DNA from: Amycolatopsis pithecellobii
GTDB lineage: Bacteria > Actinomycetota > Actinomycetes > Mycobacteriales > Pseudonocardiaceae
Direction: 5' to 3'
Assembly (NCBI RefSeq): GCF_009707865.1
Contig: NZ_WMBA01000066.1
Coordinates: 1 to 43,935, forward strand
Length of the DNA stretch: 43,935 nucleotides
The notes below the pieces were generated by a model. The model was not told where the DNA came from. It made no database searches and was given only the letters and a program-made list of their open reading frames with translations. Shown here piece after piece: positions 1-7,775 of the stretch (position 1 is the first letter of the stretch; each line of letters begins with the position of its first letter). The translations under genes and the position numbers were made by a program.

Positions 1-198
1 ATAAGCAGGCAGAATCGTGCCACCCGGAATACCGAACACCACCTCGGCCCCGACCGCCTCCAACGACCGCACGAGCGACTGCGCGCCCGTCACCCGTACC
101 GGAGTACCAACAGGCGGGGTGGGCTTGGGTCGGCCGAGCGACGCCGGAGTCGGCGTCGATCCTGCCTTCGATTCCGATCGCGAGGTGGCGCTTGTCAT
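1..198 (-). CDS. ilvB: Acetolactate synthase large subunit, N-terminal part (cut by window edge)
   Basis: First 66 codons of a minus-strand gene running off the left edge. After a low-complexity Ser/Pro/Thr-rich extension of about 33 residues, the reading has VTGAQSLVRSLEAVGAEVVF and then FGIPGGTILPAY, the start of the ThDP-binding domain of acetohydroxyacid synthase, including the conserved Glu at residue 52. The enzyme condenses two pyruvates, or pyruvate and 2-oxobutyrate, in branched-chain amino acid synthesis. The ATG at 196-198 has a GAGG eight bases upstream. It is preceded by a leader peptide and terminator (separate entries). The downstream ilvN/ilvC genes are outside the window. The identification is from the N-terminus and the attenuator only, but both agree. 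Confidence 0.93.
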   Translation of the reverse strand, partial: MTSATSRSESKAGSTPTPASLGRPKPTPPVGTPVRVTGAQSLVRSLEAVGAEVVFGIPGGTILPAY

Positions 199-257
199 CA
201 GTTCTGCCTCGGGGGTCTCGTGTTCACTGGATCGGGCTACGGATGGGGCTGGGCAAC

Positions 258-294
258 AAAAAACCCCCGCCGACCATGATTGGTCGCACGAGGG
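258..294 (-). terminator. ilvB attenuator terminator
   Basis: On the minus strand a CGACC / GGTCG stem with loop AATCAT, extendable by CCC/GGG pairing, is followed by GCGGGGG and six T residues. It lies between the leader peptide stop (319) and the ilvB start (198), where a transcription attenuator would sit. It is one of the few U-tract terminators in this GC-rich window. Confidence 0.9.
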
Positions 295-296
295 TC

Positions 297-334
297 GCGC
301 GTCGACGCAGCCGTATCCCTAAGCGTCGACGCGC
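297..334 (-). promoter_or_regulatory. ilvB leader 5' hairpin (ribosome-sensing stem)
   Basis: A perfect 12-bp inverted repeat (GCGCGTCGACGC and its complement, 297-308 and 323-334) with a 14-base loop covers the last codons and stop of the leader peptide and ends three bases before the terminator stem. Each arm also contains the self-complementary GCGTCGACGC, so alternative pairings are possible. A ribosome stalled at the Ile-Val-Leu codons would free or mask this stem and change terminator formation. The exact antiterminator pairing was not worked out. Confidence 0.65.
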
Positions 335-366
335 TCGGGAAGTACGATGCTGGTCTGGGATTTCAC
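319..366 (-). CDS. ilvB leader peptide (15 residues, Ile-Val-Leu sensor)
   Basis: A minus-strand reading frame from GTG (364-366) to TAG (319-321) encodes MKSQTSIVLPERVDA. It contains consecutive ATC-GTA-CTT (Ile-Val-Leu) codons, the three products of the pathway, as expected for amino-acid-controlled attenuation. Translation would pause when charged tRNAs for these residues are short. The -10 box ends seven bases before GTG, so the transcript probably starts at or next to the start codon (leaderless). Too short for normal gene finders. The composition and position before a U-tract terminator make it convincing, although no experiment is available here. Confidence 0.85.
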   Translation of the reverse strand: MKSQTSIVLPERVDA

Positions 367-373
367 GGCTCCG

Positions 374-403
374 ACGTTAACCGGTCGCCGTCAGGGGTGT
401 CAA
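374..403 (-). promoter_or_regulatory. ilvB promoter
   Basis: Minus strand: a perfect TTGACA (-35, 398-403), an 18-base spacer and TAACGT (-10, 374-379, fits TANNNT). The predicted start falls at about 366-368, on the leader peptide GTG. Confidence 0.8.
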
Positions 404-439
404 CTCTCGGGATGGTGATCCCGGATACTGGGTTTTCCT

Positions 440-952
440 ATGGTCGGAGGCCCTGGTTTCGGTGAAGCGGCCGTCGGGGTGCACCATTTGTACGTGCCCG
501 AAACCCCCGAGCCGCAGCGGCAGGTCAAGCGCAGGAAGGCGACGTTCCGCGTGCCCCTCATCGCCTTGCTCGCCATCTTCGGCCTGATGGTGTGCCTCGC
601 GCCGACGGCGTTCGCCGACGTGCCCGGACTGTGGGCGCTGTACGTGGTTCCGTTGGGGCTCATCGTGTTCGTCGTGCGGACGAGGACGGTCGCGACCCCG
701 CAGGGGCTGGCCGTCCGCACCGTGTTCGGGCACCGGGACCTGCCGTGGGAGGCACTGAAAGGGCTGTCGATCAGCAAGCGCGCCAAGGTACGTGCGGTGC
801 TGACCGACGACAGCACGATCCCGCTGCCGTCGGTCCGCACGCGTCACCTGCCGGTGCTCGCCCTCGTATCGGGCGGCCGGCTCAAGGATCCGACCGGGCT
901 GATCGACGATCTGGTCAGCGAGTCCCCGGAGACTCCGAAGCCCACGGAGTGA
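440..952 (+). CDS. PH-domain membrane protein, CFP-6-like
   Basis: A 170-residue protein with two hydrophobic segments (about residues 37-58 and 62-79) followed by a small bacterial PH-like domain (VRTRTVATPQGLAVRT..., W at the centre, then SIPLPSVRTRHLPVL-like strands). It resembles the mycobacterial CFP-6 family (Rv3004), which also lies next to ilvB, so synteny supports the call. The molecular role is unknown; such proteins are thought to be membrane-anchored binding modules. The start is uncertain: ATG 440 lacks a clear ribosome binding site, and TTG 488 or GTG 494 would give a protein starting just before PETPEP, which may be more natural. Its 3' end overlaps the convergent small gene by 38 bases. 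Confidence 0.75.
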   Translation: MVGGPGFGEAAVGVHHLYVPETPEPQRQVKRRKATFRVPLIALLAIFGLMVCLAPTAFADVPGLWALYVVPLGLIVFVVRTRTVATPQGLAVRTVFGHRDLPWEALKGLSISKRAKVRAVLTDDSTIPLPSVRTRHLPVLALVSGGRLKDPTGLIDDLVSESPETPKPTE

Positions 953-1127
953 TCCGGGCCCCGGCGCGGAATCGCAGCGCCGGGTCGACATACCGGGCAG
1001 CCGCGACGTCGTAAAGCGCCTCCACGGCCGCCCGCTGCGTCTCGAAACTCTTGAGATATGCCGCGATTTCCGCTTCGGAAGCCGGCAGTTGTGCCACGGC
1101 GAGCAGGGTCTTGAGCGTCTCGGTCAT
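915..1127 (-). CDS. AtzG/GatC-like small amidase subunit (DUF4089-type)
   Basis: A 70-residue helical protein starting at ATG 1127, overlapping the amidase stop in an ATGA arrangement, so translation is probably coupled. The sequence has two predicted amphipathic helices (residues 1-27 and about 28-46) and ends in a PALRF segment, resembling the C-terminal P-A-x-x-F of AtzG-like proteins. In the AtzE/AtzG system the small subunit wraps around the amidase, as GatC does for GatA. I infer it is the obligate partner of the amidase encoded just upstream. The family assignment rests on size, helix pattern, the C-terminal motif and the coupling, not on a profile search. It is short enough to be missed or merged with shadows. 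Confidence 0.65.
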   Translation of the reverse strand: MTETLKTLLAVAQLPASEAEIAAYLKSFETQRAAVEALYDVAAARYVDPALRFRAGARITPWASESPGTR

Positions 1128-2536
1128 GCCACTCCTTCGACGGCGGGCTGGGGAATCCGCAGATGCCAGTCGGTGCTCTGCTGCAATGCGTCGCCGGCGC
1201 GCAGGATCGCGGCCTCGCCGAAGGCCGGTCCGGCCAGCTGCAACGACAGCGGCAGGCCGTCGCCGGTGAAGCCCATCGGCACGGCCAGCACCGGATTGCC
1301 GACGCTGTCCCAGTACGGCGTGTGCACCGTCGAGAACAACGTTCCGACGTCCGGTTGCCCGTCGGGGCCGGCGAGATCGTCGATCTTCGGCGCGCCGGTC
1401 GAGGCGGTGGGGCACGCGATCACGTTGACGGTCTCGAACAACGCGGCGAGCGCGTCCTGCGCGACCCTCCGGACTCGTTGCGCCTGCACGTAATCCGCGC
1501 CGGAGACCATCGCGCCGGTCGCCATCATCGCGCGGGTCGCGACGAAATAGTCCGGCCACCGGGACAGCAGGTCACCGCGGTGGTAGGCCAGCGCCTCGCA
1601 GCCCATGGTGACCATGTCCGCGGTGATCATCTCCTGCCAGTACGGCAGTTCGGCCTCCACGAGCGTCGCGCCCTGCTCGGCGAGCACGGCAAGCGCGGCG
1701 TCGAAACTCGGGGCCACCGCGGGATCACTGCCCTCCGGGAAATGGTGGCGGCGCACGACGCCGATGCGCATTCCGCTGAGGTCCCCGGTGAACTCCGGTG
1801 CGGTGAACGGCGCGTCCACGCAGTCGGGGTCGCTGTCGTGGAGGCCGGCGATGACCTCGAGCACCACGGCGCAGTCCCGCGCGGTACGGGCAAGCGGGCC
1901 GATGTGGTCGAGGCTGTAGCCCAGCGGCACGCAACCGGACTTCGGTACCCGGCCGAACGTCGGCATCAGACCGCTCACCCCGCAGAACGCCGCCGGGATG
2001 CGGATGCTGCCGCCGGTGTCGGTGCCGAGGCCGGCGAAGAACATGCCCGCCGCGACGCCACTGCCGGTGCCGGAACTCGAGCCACCGGGCCAGGTTTCGG
2101 GATTCCACGGGTTGCGCGGGACGGGGAACGGTTTCGTCGCGTCCGGCATCCCGCACGCGAACTCCATCGTCGTGGTCTTGCCGGTGATGACCGCGCCCGC
2201 CGCCTTGAGCCTGGCCACCACGGGTGCGTCCTTTCCGGCGCCCCACGTGCGGTCGAGGATCAGGCTCTGCGCCGTCGTCGGCCCCTCGGCCATCGCGAGA
2301 ATGTCCTTGACACCAAAGGGAATTCCGTGCAGCAGACCACGGTCCTCGCCGCGCGCCAGCTCGGCGTCGGCCTGCGCCGCGCGATCGAGGGCGTACTCGT
2401 CGAACCGCGCGAGATAGGTGCCGATCGCCGGGTCCAGTGCGTCGGCGGCCGCGATCGCGGCTTCGGTCAGCGCGACCGAGGTGACGGTGCCCGCACGCAA
2501 CGCTTTCGCCGCATCGGTCAGGGTTTCGGGTGTCAT
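1124..2536 (-). CDS. Amidase signature enzyme, AtzE/GatA-like
   Basis: A 470-residue amidase-signature hydrolase. The Ser-cisSer-Lys triad is visible: Lys77 in GVKDIL, the cis-Ser in GGSSSGTGSG (about residue 154) and the nucleophile Ser177 in DTGGSI. These enzymes hydrolyse amide or ureide bonds. Length and the partner gene point to the AtzE-type branch (1-carboxybiuret hydrolase) rather than GatA, and a complete gatCAB operon exists elsewhere in the window. Its ATG overlaps the GntR gene stop and its stop overlaps the AtzG-like start, each by four bases, placing it in a five-gene operon with an NCS1 permease and an isochorismatase-fold hydrolase. Substrate unknown; biuret-like compounds, hydantoins, ureides or other imides are candidates. 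Confidence 0.85.
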   Translation of the reverse strand: MTPETLTDAAKALRAGTVTSVALTEAAIAAADALDPAIGTYLARFDEYALDRAAQADAELARGEDRGLLHGIPFGVKDILAMAEGPTTAQSLILDRTWGAGKDAPVVARLKAAGAVITGKTTTMEFACGMPDATKPFPVPRNPWNPETWPGGSSSGTGSGVAAGMFFAGLGTDTGGSIRIPAAFCGVSGLMPTFGRVPKSGCVPLGYSLDHIGPLARTARDCAVVLEVIAGLHDSDPDCVDAPFTAPEFTGDLSGMRIGVVRRHHFPEGSDPAVAPSFDAALAVLAEQGATLVEAELPYWQEMITADMVTMGCEALAYHRGDLLSRWPDYFVATRAMMATGAMVSGADYVQAQRVRRVAQDALAALFETVNVIACPTASTGAPKIDDLAGPDGQPDVGTLFSTVHTPYWDSVGNPVLAVPMGFTGDGLPLSLQLAGPAFGEAAILRAGDALQQSTDWHLRIPQPAVEGVA

Positions 2537-3348
2537 GACAGCTCCTCGTGGCCACGGGAAACGAACCGGAAGCGCTCGCCGCGGGTGTGGATGAAGGCGA
2601 GGTCGAACGGGCGCCCGGCAAGGTCATAGATGATCTGTTCCAGCAAGATCAGCGGTACGCCCTCGCGAATGCCGAGGACCGAGGCCAGCGGCGCGTCCGC
2701 CAGCTCGCAGTCGAAGATGAATTCGGAGTCCGACAGCCGGACGCCGGCGTCGTCGAGCAGCCGGTACCAGTCGTGCACGAACGGCGTGTCGCGCAGCTGC
2801 GCGGCTTCGGGAAACAGCACGTAGTTGGTGGCCACCGCGACGGGCTCTTCGTCGTGCAGTGCCACGTACTCCAGCCGCAGGCACGGCGTCCCGTCCGGCA
2901 CCCCGAGTCGTCCGGCGACGGTCGGCGGCGCCGCCACCACGGAGCGGTCGAGCTCGCGGGGACGCATCCGCTGGTTGAGCATGCTGGTGCGGGACGGCTT
3001 GATCACGCCATGTGCCTCGGGCAGCGACGTCTGCACGGGCTTGATGACGACATGCGTGCCGACGCCCTGGGTGCGTTCGATGAGCCCTTCGGACCGCAGC
3101 AACGCCAGTGCCTCGCGCACGGTCGCCCGCGACGCGCGATGCGACGTCATCAGCTCGGCCTCGGCGGGCAGCTGCCCGCCGGGGAAGTGGCCGCCCTGGA
3201 CGGCGCCGCGCAGCAGGTCACGCAGGCGCCGCACCGCGTGCGCCCGCTGTCTGCCGGAATCGACGCTCACCCGCCCGGACGCTAGGCAGGGGCCGTTTCC
3301 CACCGGTCTCCGGTCGATGACCTCGCTGTTACGCGTCAGCCCGATCAT
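2533..3348 (-). CDS. GntR family regulator with UTRA effector domain (HutC-type)
   Basis: A 271-residue regulator with an N-terminal winged helix (about residues 35-105; LLRGAVQGGHFPGGQLPAE, then RASRATVREALALL and a glycine-rich wing GLIERTQGVGTHV) and a C-terminal UTRA-type sensor domain (about 120-265). HutC-type regulators bind the pathway substrate or an intermediate. ATG 3348 overlaps the hydrolase stop by four bases; an internal GTG (VSVDSGRQR) could be the true start and would remove a nonconserved N-terminal extension of about 26 residues. Being inside the catabolic operon, it is the likely substrate-responsive repressor of permease, hydrolase and amidase (inference). Confidence 0.88.
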   Translation of the reverse strand: MIGLTRNSEVIDRRPVGNGPCLASGRVSVDSGRQRAHAVRRLRDLLRGAVQGGHFPGGQLPAEAELMTSHRASRATVREALALLRSEGLIERTQGVGTHVVIKPVQTSLPEAHGVIKPSRTSMLNQRMRPRELDRSVVAAPPTVAGRLGVPDGTPCLRLEYVALHDEEPVAVATNYVLFPEAAQLRDTPFVHDWYRLLDDAGVRLSDSEFIFDCELADAPLASVLGIREGVPLILLEQIIYDLAGRPFDLAFIHTRGERFRFVSRGHEELS

Positions 3349-3938
3349 GCGGCCACCGTTGCCCCGGCGAACGCGGCGACCCTGGTGACGGTCGCGAACC
3401 CGCAGTCGCGCATCACCTCGACGCCGATCTCGTGCAGCCGCGGAGTCTGTGCGGCACAACAGTCTTCGAGCAGCGTCACCTCGAAATCGCGCATGATCGC
3501 CGAGCGCACGGTGGTCTCGACGCAGAAGTTCGTGACCACCCCGCACGCCACCAGTTCGGTCACGCCGAGGCCGCGCAGCAGCGGTTCGAGCGATGTCCAC
3601 TGAAAGGCGTCGAGCCGGCACTTGTCGACGATCAGATCGTCCTTCGCGACGTTCAGCTCGTCGACGACGTCACCGTCCCAGCTTCCGGCGAGCAGGCCGC
3701 CGACCGCCGCGAGATCGGGGCTGCGGCCGGTGAGCCACGGGCCTTCGTCCGAGAACCCGGGCCGGTACACGTGCCGGGTGAAGATCACCGGCATGCCCTG
3801 TTCACGGGCACTCGAGACGGCGACCGCCGCGCCCGCTACCGCGGCGTCGGCACCCGCGAGCGCGTGGCCGAGTTTCGGGAGCGACCCCTCGGGGTGACAG
3901 AAACCGTTCTGCATGTCGATGACGATCAGGGCCTTCAT
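3345..3938 (-). CDS. Isochorismatase-fold cysteine hydrolase
   Basis: A 197-residue cysteine hydrolase with the Asp-Lys-Cys triad visible: Asp8 in VIDMQNG, Lys106 in VDKCRLDAF and Cys139 in GVVTNFCVETT. The family includes biuret hydrolase, nicotinamidase, N-carbamoylsarcosine amidohydrolase and RutB. Together with an AtzE-like amidase and NCS1 permease, a role in cleaving an amide or carbamoyl bond of an N-rich compound is likely; biuret hydrolase is one candidate, but family membership alone cannot fix the substrate. The start ATG 3938 shares one base with the permease stop (TGATG), and the stop overlaps the GntR start by four bases. Confidence 0.88.
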   Translation of the reverse strand: MKALIVIDMQNGFCHPEGSLPKLGHALAGADAAVAGAAVAVSSAREQGMPVIFTRHVYRPGFSDEGPWLTGRSPDLAAVGGLLAGSWDGDVVDELNVAKDDLIVDKCRLDAFQWTSLEPLLRGLGVTELVACGVVTNFCVETTVRSAIMRDFEVTLLEDCCAAQTPRLHEIGVEVMRDCGFATVTRVAAFAGATVAA

Positions 3939-5584
3939 CACGCGATCTCCAGTTCCTTCTCGCGGCGGATGCTCGGCATGCCGAGCGGGACGGCGCCCTT
4001 GGGCGGGCGCCAGGCGTTCGGTTTGCAGGCGTCGTGGCAGGCGCCTTCGGTCGAGCAGCACAGCGAGCAAATGGTGCCGCCGTGATGCGGGCAGGTCGCC
4101 ATGTCGAGCACGTCGTAGCTGCCCTTGCACACCGAGCACGGGAGCTCGCCGTCGTTGTCCGGCAGTTCCGACAGACGCGCGATGTACCAGCGGCCACGGG
4201 TGGCGAGCGCGACGATCGGGGGCAGCACCACCGCCACGGCGAGCGCGATGAACGGGGACAGCGCGGCGGCGGTCGACCCGAACGCGCCGTAGTAGGCGAT
4301 CATCGAGACCGCGCCGGCGACGATCATCGAGCCGAAGCCGACCGGGTTCACGTGGTAGAGATGCGCGCGGTGGAACACCAGCTCCGGCGGCGCCAGCTTG
4401 AGCCACCGCTTGTTGATCACGACGTCCGCGACCATCGCGCCGATCCAGGCGACGCCGACGTTCGAATACCAGGCGAGCACCTCGACGATGTGGTTGAAGA
4501 TGTCGAGCTCCATCAGCACCAGGGACAGCCCGACCTGCAGGAACACCCACGCGGCGCGGCCGGGGTGGCGGTGCAGCAGCCGCGAGAAGAAGTTCGACCA
4601 GGACAGCGAACCCGAGTAGGTGTTCATGATGTTGATCTTGACCTGGGACAGCAGCACCAGTACCCCGGCGAGGATCAGCGCGACCGTGTGGTTGCCGGTC
4701 AGCCGCTCGTAGACCGTGGTGAACAGATCCACCGGCACGCCGACATGCGCGGCGTCGATCTTCGTCGAGGCGTAGCCCACGAGCAGGGTCGAGGCGAAGA
4801 AGATCCCCACCGCGAACAAGGCGAACCCCGGACCACCCATGATCACCGCGAGCCGCCACCGGCCGCGGTTCCTGCTCGTCGGGTCCGGCATCAGGCGCAG
4901 GTAGTCACCCTGCTCCCCCACCTGGGTCGCCAGCGACAGGTTCGCGGCGGCGATCGTGAACACCGCGATCACCGTCAGCCCGGCCAGCCCCGCGGGCGAA
5001 ACCGTCGCCGGGTGGACCATGTTGTGCCCGGCGTCCGGCGCCGTCGCCGCGGTGACCAGTGCGATCCCGATGAGCGCGATCCAGATCGGCCACGTCCACG
5101 CCTGGAACTTCGAGGAGAACGACATCCCGTACAGCGTGAGCGGGATCATCACCGCGGAGACCACGACGTAGGAGATGTGGAGGTCGAGGTGGGTCAGCGC
5201 GGTGAGCGCCTGCGCCATGATCGCGCCCTCGTAGGCGAGGAAGATCAGCGTGTAAGTGGCGTAGACCAGCGACGTCAGGGTGGAACCCAGGTACCCGAAG
5301 CCGGAGCCGCGGGTGAGCAGGTCGATGTCGACGTGCTTGCGGGCGATCGCGAACGCGATCACCAGTGTGAGCGGCAGCGTCACCGCGGCCGCGACGAGAA
5401 AACCGGCCAGCGCGTTGGTGAACCCGAAGGCGTCCACGAACGCGGCGTCCAGCGCGTAGCCCGCCATCGCGGAAATGCCCACGAGACAGGACAGGAAGAC
5501 CATCCACGGCGACCACTTGCGGAACGCCGCCGGCGTATAACGCAGTGAGTAGTCTTCCATCTGCGGATTGTCAGCGAGGCCCAT
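3938..5584 (-). CDS. NCS1 family nucleobase/ureide permease with Cys-rich C-terminal tail
   Basis: A 548-residue polytopic transporter (about 12 hydrophobic segments) of the nucleobase-cation-symporter-1 family, which imports purines, pyrimidines, hydantoins or allantoin with H+ or Na+. It heads the operon; ATG 5584 has an AGGGA-type ribosome binding site. An unusual feature is a C-terminal hydrophilic domain after the last membrane segment: about residues 483-520 hold nine Cys and several His in a CxxC-x11-CxHH-x4-CxxCC-x5-CxxxC layout, which looks like a zinc-binding module. The substrate is presumably that of the amidase/hydrolase pair. The permease call is firm; the role of the tail is unknown. 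Confidence 0.88.
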   Translation of the reverse strand: MGLADNPQMEDYSLRYTPAAFRKWSPWMVFLSCLVGISAMAGYALDAAFVDAFGFTNALAGFLVAAAVTLPLTLVIAFAIARKHVDIDLLTRGSGFGYLGSTLTSLVYATYTLIFLAYEGAIMAQALTALTHLDLHISYVVVSAVMIPLTLYGMSFSSKFQAWTWPIWIALIGIALVTAATAPDAGHNMVHPATVSPAGLAGLTVIAVFTIAAANLSLATQVGEQGDYLRLMPDPTSRNRGRWRLAVIMGGPGFALFAVGIFFASTLLVGYASTKIDAAHVGVPVDLFTTVYERLTGNHTVALILAGVLVLLSQVKINIMNTYSGSLSWSNFFSRLLHRHPGRAAWVFLQVGLSLVLMELDIFNHIVEVLAWYSNVGVAWIGAMVADVVINKRWLKLAPPELVFHRAHLYHVNPVGFGSMIVAGAVSMIAYYGAFGSTAAALSPFIALAVAVVLPPIVALATRGRWYIARLSELPDNDGELPCSVCKGSYDVLDMATCPHHGGTICSLCCSTEGACHDACKPNAWRPPKGAVPLGMPSIRREKELEIA

Positions 5585-5785
5585 TCTTGATCCCTTCGCT
5601 CGGGTTGAGCGAAAGCTGTCAGCGGCGTATTGCCGGTGCGTATCCGCTTTCGGTGCGCCCTGTTACGCCGATTCCACACCCCTTACCCATACGCGCTGAC
5701 CTGCTGTTTCCCACATTCCGGTCGCAGTTCCGCCGATATTTCGGCGCACCCCGCCGCCCCGGCAGAGCGATGCCCGGCGCGGGCG

Positions 5786-5791
5786 TAACCT
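5786..5791 (+). promoter_or_regulatory. ilvD -10 box, probable leaderless start
   Basis: TAACCT is followed by six bases (CGACAC) and then the ilvD ATG, with no Shine-Dalgarno sequence between them. A transcript starting six to seven bases after the -10 would begin at the ATG. No convincing -35 was found. Confidence 0.5.
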
Positions 5792-5797
5792 CGACAC

Positions 5798-7642
5798 ATG
5801 CCTGCTTTGCGCTCCCGAACCACCACCCACGGCCGCAACGCCGCGGGCGCCCGTTCCCTGTGGCGGGCCACCGGCATGACCGACAGCGACTTCGGCAAGC
5901 CGATCGTGGCGATCGCCAACTCCTACACCCAGTTCGTCCCGGGTCACGTACACCTCAAGGATCTCGGTGAGATCGTCGCCGAGGCCGTCGCCGAGGCCGG
6001 TGGTGTGGCTCGCGAGTTCCACACGATCGCCGTCGACGACGGGATCGCCATGGGGCACAGCGGCATGCTGTACTCGCTGCCCTCGCGCGAGATCATCGCC
6101 GACTCGGTCGAGTACATGGTCAACGCGCATCAGGCCGACGCGCTGGTGTGCATCTCGAACTGCGACAAGATCACCCCGGGCATGCTCAACGCCGCGATGC
6201 GGCTCAACATCCCGACGGTGTTCGTCTCCGGCGGCCCGATGGAGGCCGGCAAGGCGGTCGTCGTGGAGGGTGTCGCGCACGCGCCGACCGACCTGATCAC
6301 CAGCATCTCCGCCTCGGCCAACCCCGCCGTCGACGAGGACGGTCTGTCCATTGTGGAGCGTTCCGCGTGCCCGACGTGTGGTTCGTGCTCGGGCATGTTC
6401 ACCGCGAACTCGATGAACTGTCTCACCGAGGCGCTTGGGCTTTCCTTGCCGGGCAACGGTTCCACGCTCGCCACACATGAGGCCCGGCGCGCGCTGTTCG
6501 CCAACGCCGGCCGCACCGTGGTCGAGCTGGCGAAGCGGTGGTACGGCGAGGACGACGAGAGCGCGCTGCCGCGGAACATCGCGACGAAGGCCGCGTTCGA
6601 GAACGCGATGGCGCTCGACATGGCGATGGGCGGCTCGACGAACACCGTGCTGCACGTGCTCGCCGCCGCGCAGGAGGGCGAAGTCGACTTCACCATCTCC
6701 GACATCGACGCGATCGGGCGCCGGGTGCCGTGCCTGTCGAAGGTCGCGCCCAACTCCGACTACCACATGGAGGACGTGCACCGCGCCGGCGGCATTCCCG
6801 CGATCCTGGGCGAGCTGCGCCGAGGCGGGCTGCTCAACGAGGATGTCACAGCCGTGCACGCCGCTTCACTGGACGAATGGCTGTCCACTTGGGACATTCG
6901 CGCGGAATCGCCGTCGCCGGAAGCGGTCGAGCTGTTCCACGCCGCGCCCGGCGGAGTCCGCACCACCAAGGCGTTCTCGACGGCGAACCGATGGTCCTCT
7001 TTGGACACGGACGGTGCAGCTGGTTGTATTCGAGATCTCGAGCACGCCTACACCAAGGACGGCGGGCTGGCCATCCTGCGCGGCAACCTCGCCGAGAACG
7101 GCGCGGTGATCAAGGCCGCGGGTATCGACGAGTCCCTGTGGCATTTCGAGGGCCCGGCGCGGGTCGTGGAAAGCCAGGAGGAAGCGGTTTCGGTCATCCT
7201 GGGCAAGGAAATCCAGCCCGGCGAGGTGCTCGTGGTGCGCTACGAAGGTCCCGCGGGCGGGCCGGGCATGCAGGAGATGCTGCACCCGACGGCGTTCCTC
7301 AAGGGCGCGGGCCTCGGCAAGAAGTGCGCGCTGATCACCGACGGCCGGTTCTCGGGTGGTTCTTCGGGGATCTCGGTCGGGCACATCTCGCCGGAGGCCG
7401 CTTCGGGCGGTGTGATCGGGCTGGTCGAGAACGGCGATCGGATCGTCATCGACGTGCACGAGCGGAAGCTGGAACTGCTGGTGGACGACGAGGTGCTCGC
7501 CGAGCGCCGGGCGAAGATGGACGCCAGCGAACGCCCGTGGCAGCCGGTCGACCGCCAGCGCCCGGTGACGGCCGCGCTACGCGCCTACGCCCGAATGGCC
7601 ACCTCCGCCGACCGAGGCGCAGTACGCGACGTCACCCGCTAA
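5798..7642 (+). CDS. ilvD: Dihydroxy-acid dehydratase (E. coli long type)
   Basis: 614 residues, strongly resembling E. coli IlvD throughout ([18 protein letters not shown], then [13 protein letters not shown] near residue 41). It dehydrates 2,3-dihydroxy-isovalerate and 2,3-dihydroxy-3-methylvalerate in Val/Leu/Ile synthesis. Fe-S ligands are visible at Cys122 (SNCDKITPG) and in CPTCGSC (191-197); there is Gly rather than Cys at about residue 49. Length and sequence match the 616-residue E. coli ([4Fe-4S]) type rather than the shorter mycobacterial form. It is divergent from the permease operon and follows ilvB in function but not in operon. The ATG is chosen because of E. coli alignment and the -10 six bases upstream. 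Confidence 0.97.
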   Translation: MPALRSRTTTHGRNAAGARSLWRATGMTDSDFGKPIVAIANSYTQFVPGHVHLKDLGEIVAEAVAEAGGVAREFHTIAVDDGIAMGHSGMLYSLPSREIIADSVEYMVNAHQADALVCISNCDKITPGMLNAAMRLNIPTVFVSGGPMEAGKAVVVEGVAHAPTDLITSISASANPAVDEDGLSIVERSACPTCGSCSGMFTANSMNCLTEALGLSLPGNGSTLATHEARRALFANAGRTVVELAKRWYGEDDESALPRNIATKAAFENAMALDMAMGGSTNTVLHVLAAAQEGEVDFTISDIDAIGRRVPCLSKVAPNSDYHMEDVHRAGGIPAILGELRRGGLLNEDVTAVHAASLDEWLSTWDIRAESPSPEAVELFHAAPGGVRTTKAFSTANRWSSLDTDGAAGCIRDLEHAYTKDGGLAILRGNLAENGAVIKAAGIDESLWHFEGPARVVESQEEAVSVILGKEIQPGEVLVVRYEGPAGGPGMQEMLHPTAFLKGAGLGKKCALITDGRFSGGSSGISVGHISPEAASGGVIGLVENGDRIVIDVHERKLELLVDDEVLAERRAKMDASERPWQPVDRQRPVTAALRAYARMATSADRGAVRDVTR

Positions 7643-7680
7643 CCCCCGCCCCCGCAGCTCGCAGCTCGCCCGCCGCGCGC

Positions 7681-7746
7681 GAGTTGCGCGTTGGGCGGGC
7701 GCGAGTTGCGCGTTGGGCGCGCGCGAGTTGCGCGTTCCGGTCGCAC
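7681..7746. repeat. Three 22-bp tandem repeats after ilvD
   Basis: The 12-mer GAGTTGCGCGTT recurs at 7681, 7703 and 7725 with an exact period of 22 bp; the units differ only in the G/C-rich linker (GGGCGG / GGGCGC / CCGG). The third copy forms one arm of the terminator hairpin. The unit contains the GCGCGAGTTGCGCG core. Confidence 0.85.
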
Positions 7747-7760
7747 GGAACGCGCAACTC
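7725..7760. terminator. Bidirectional hairpin between ilvD and DoxX genes
   Basis: A perfect 15-bp stem (7725-7739 with 7746-7760) and a six-base loop lie between the convergent ilvD and DoxX genes. There is no T-tract, as is common in high-GC actinobacteria. Confidence 0.8.
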
Positions 7761-7775
7761 ACCCCACGCGAACGT

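Noticed and set aside
258..366. T-box riboswitch for ilvB
   Set aside because: No specifier loop or T-box consensus; a coding leader peptide and attenuator explain the region.
1163..2629. Long plus-strand frame opposite the amidase and GntR genes
   Set aside because: High-GC shadow frame rich in Arg/Gly/His; the minus-strand genes have full catalytic motifs and overlapping starts.
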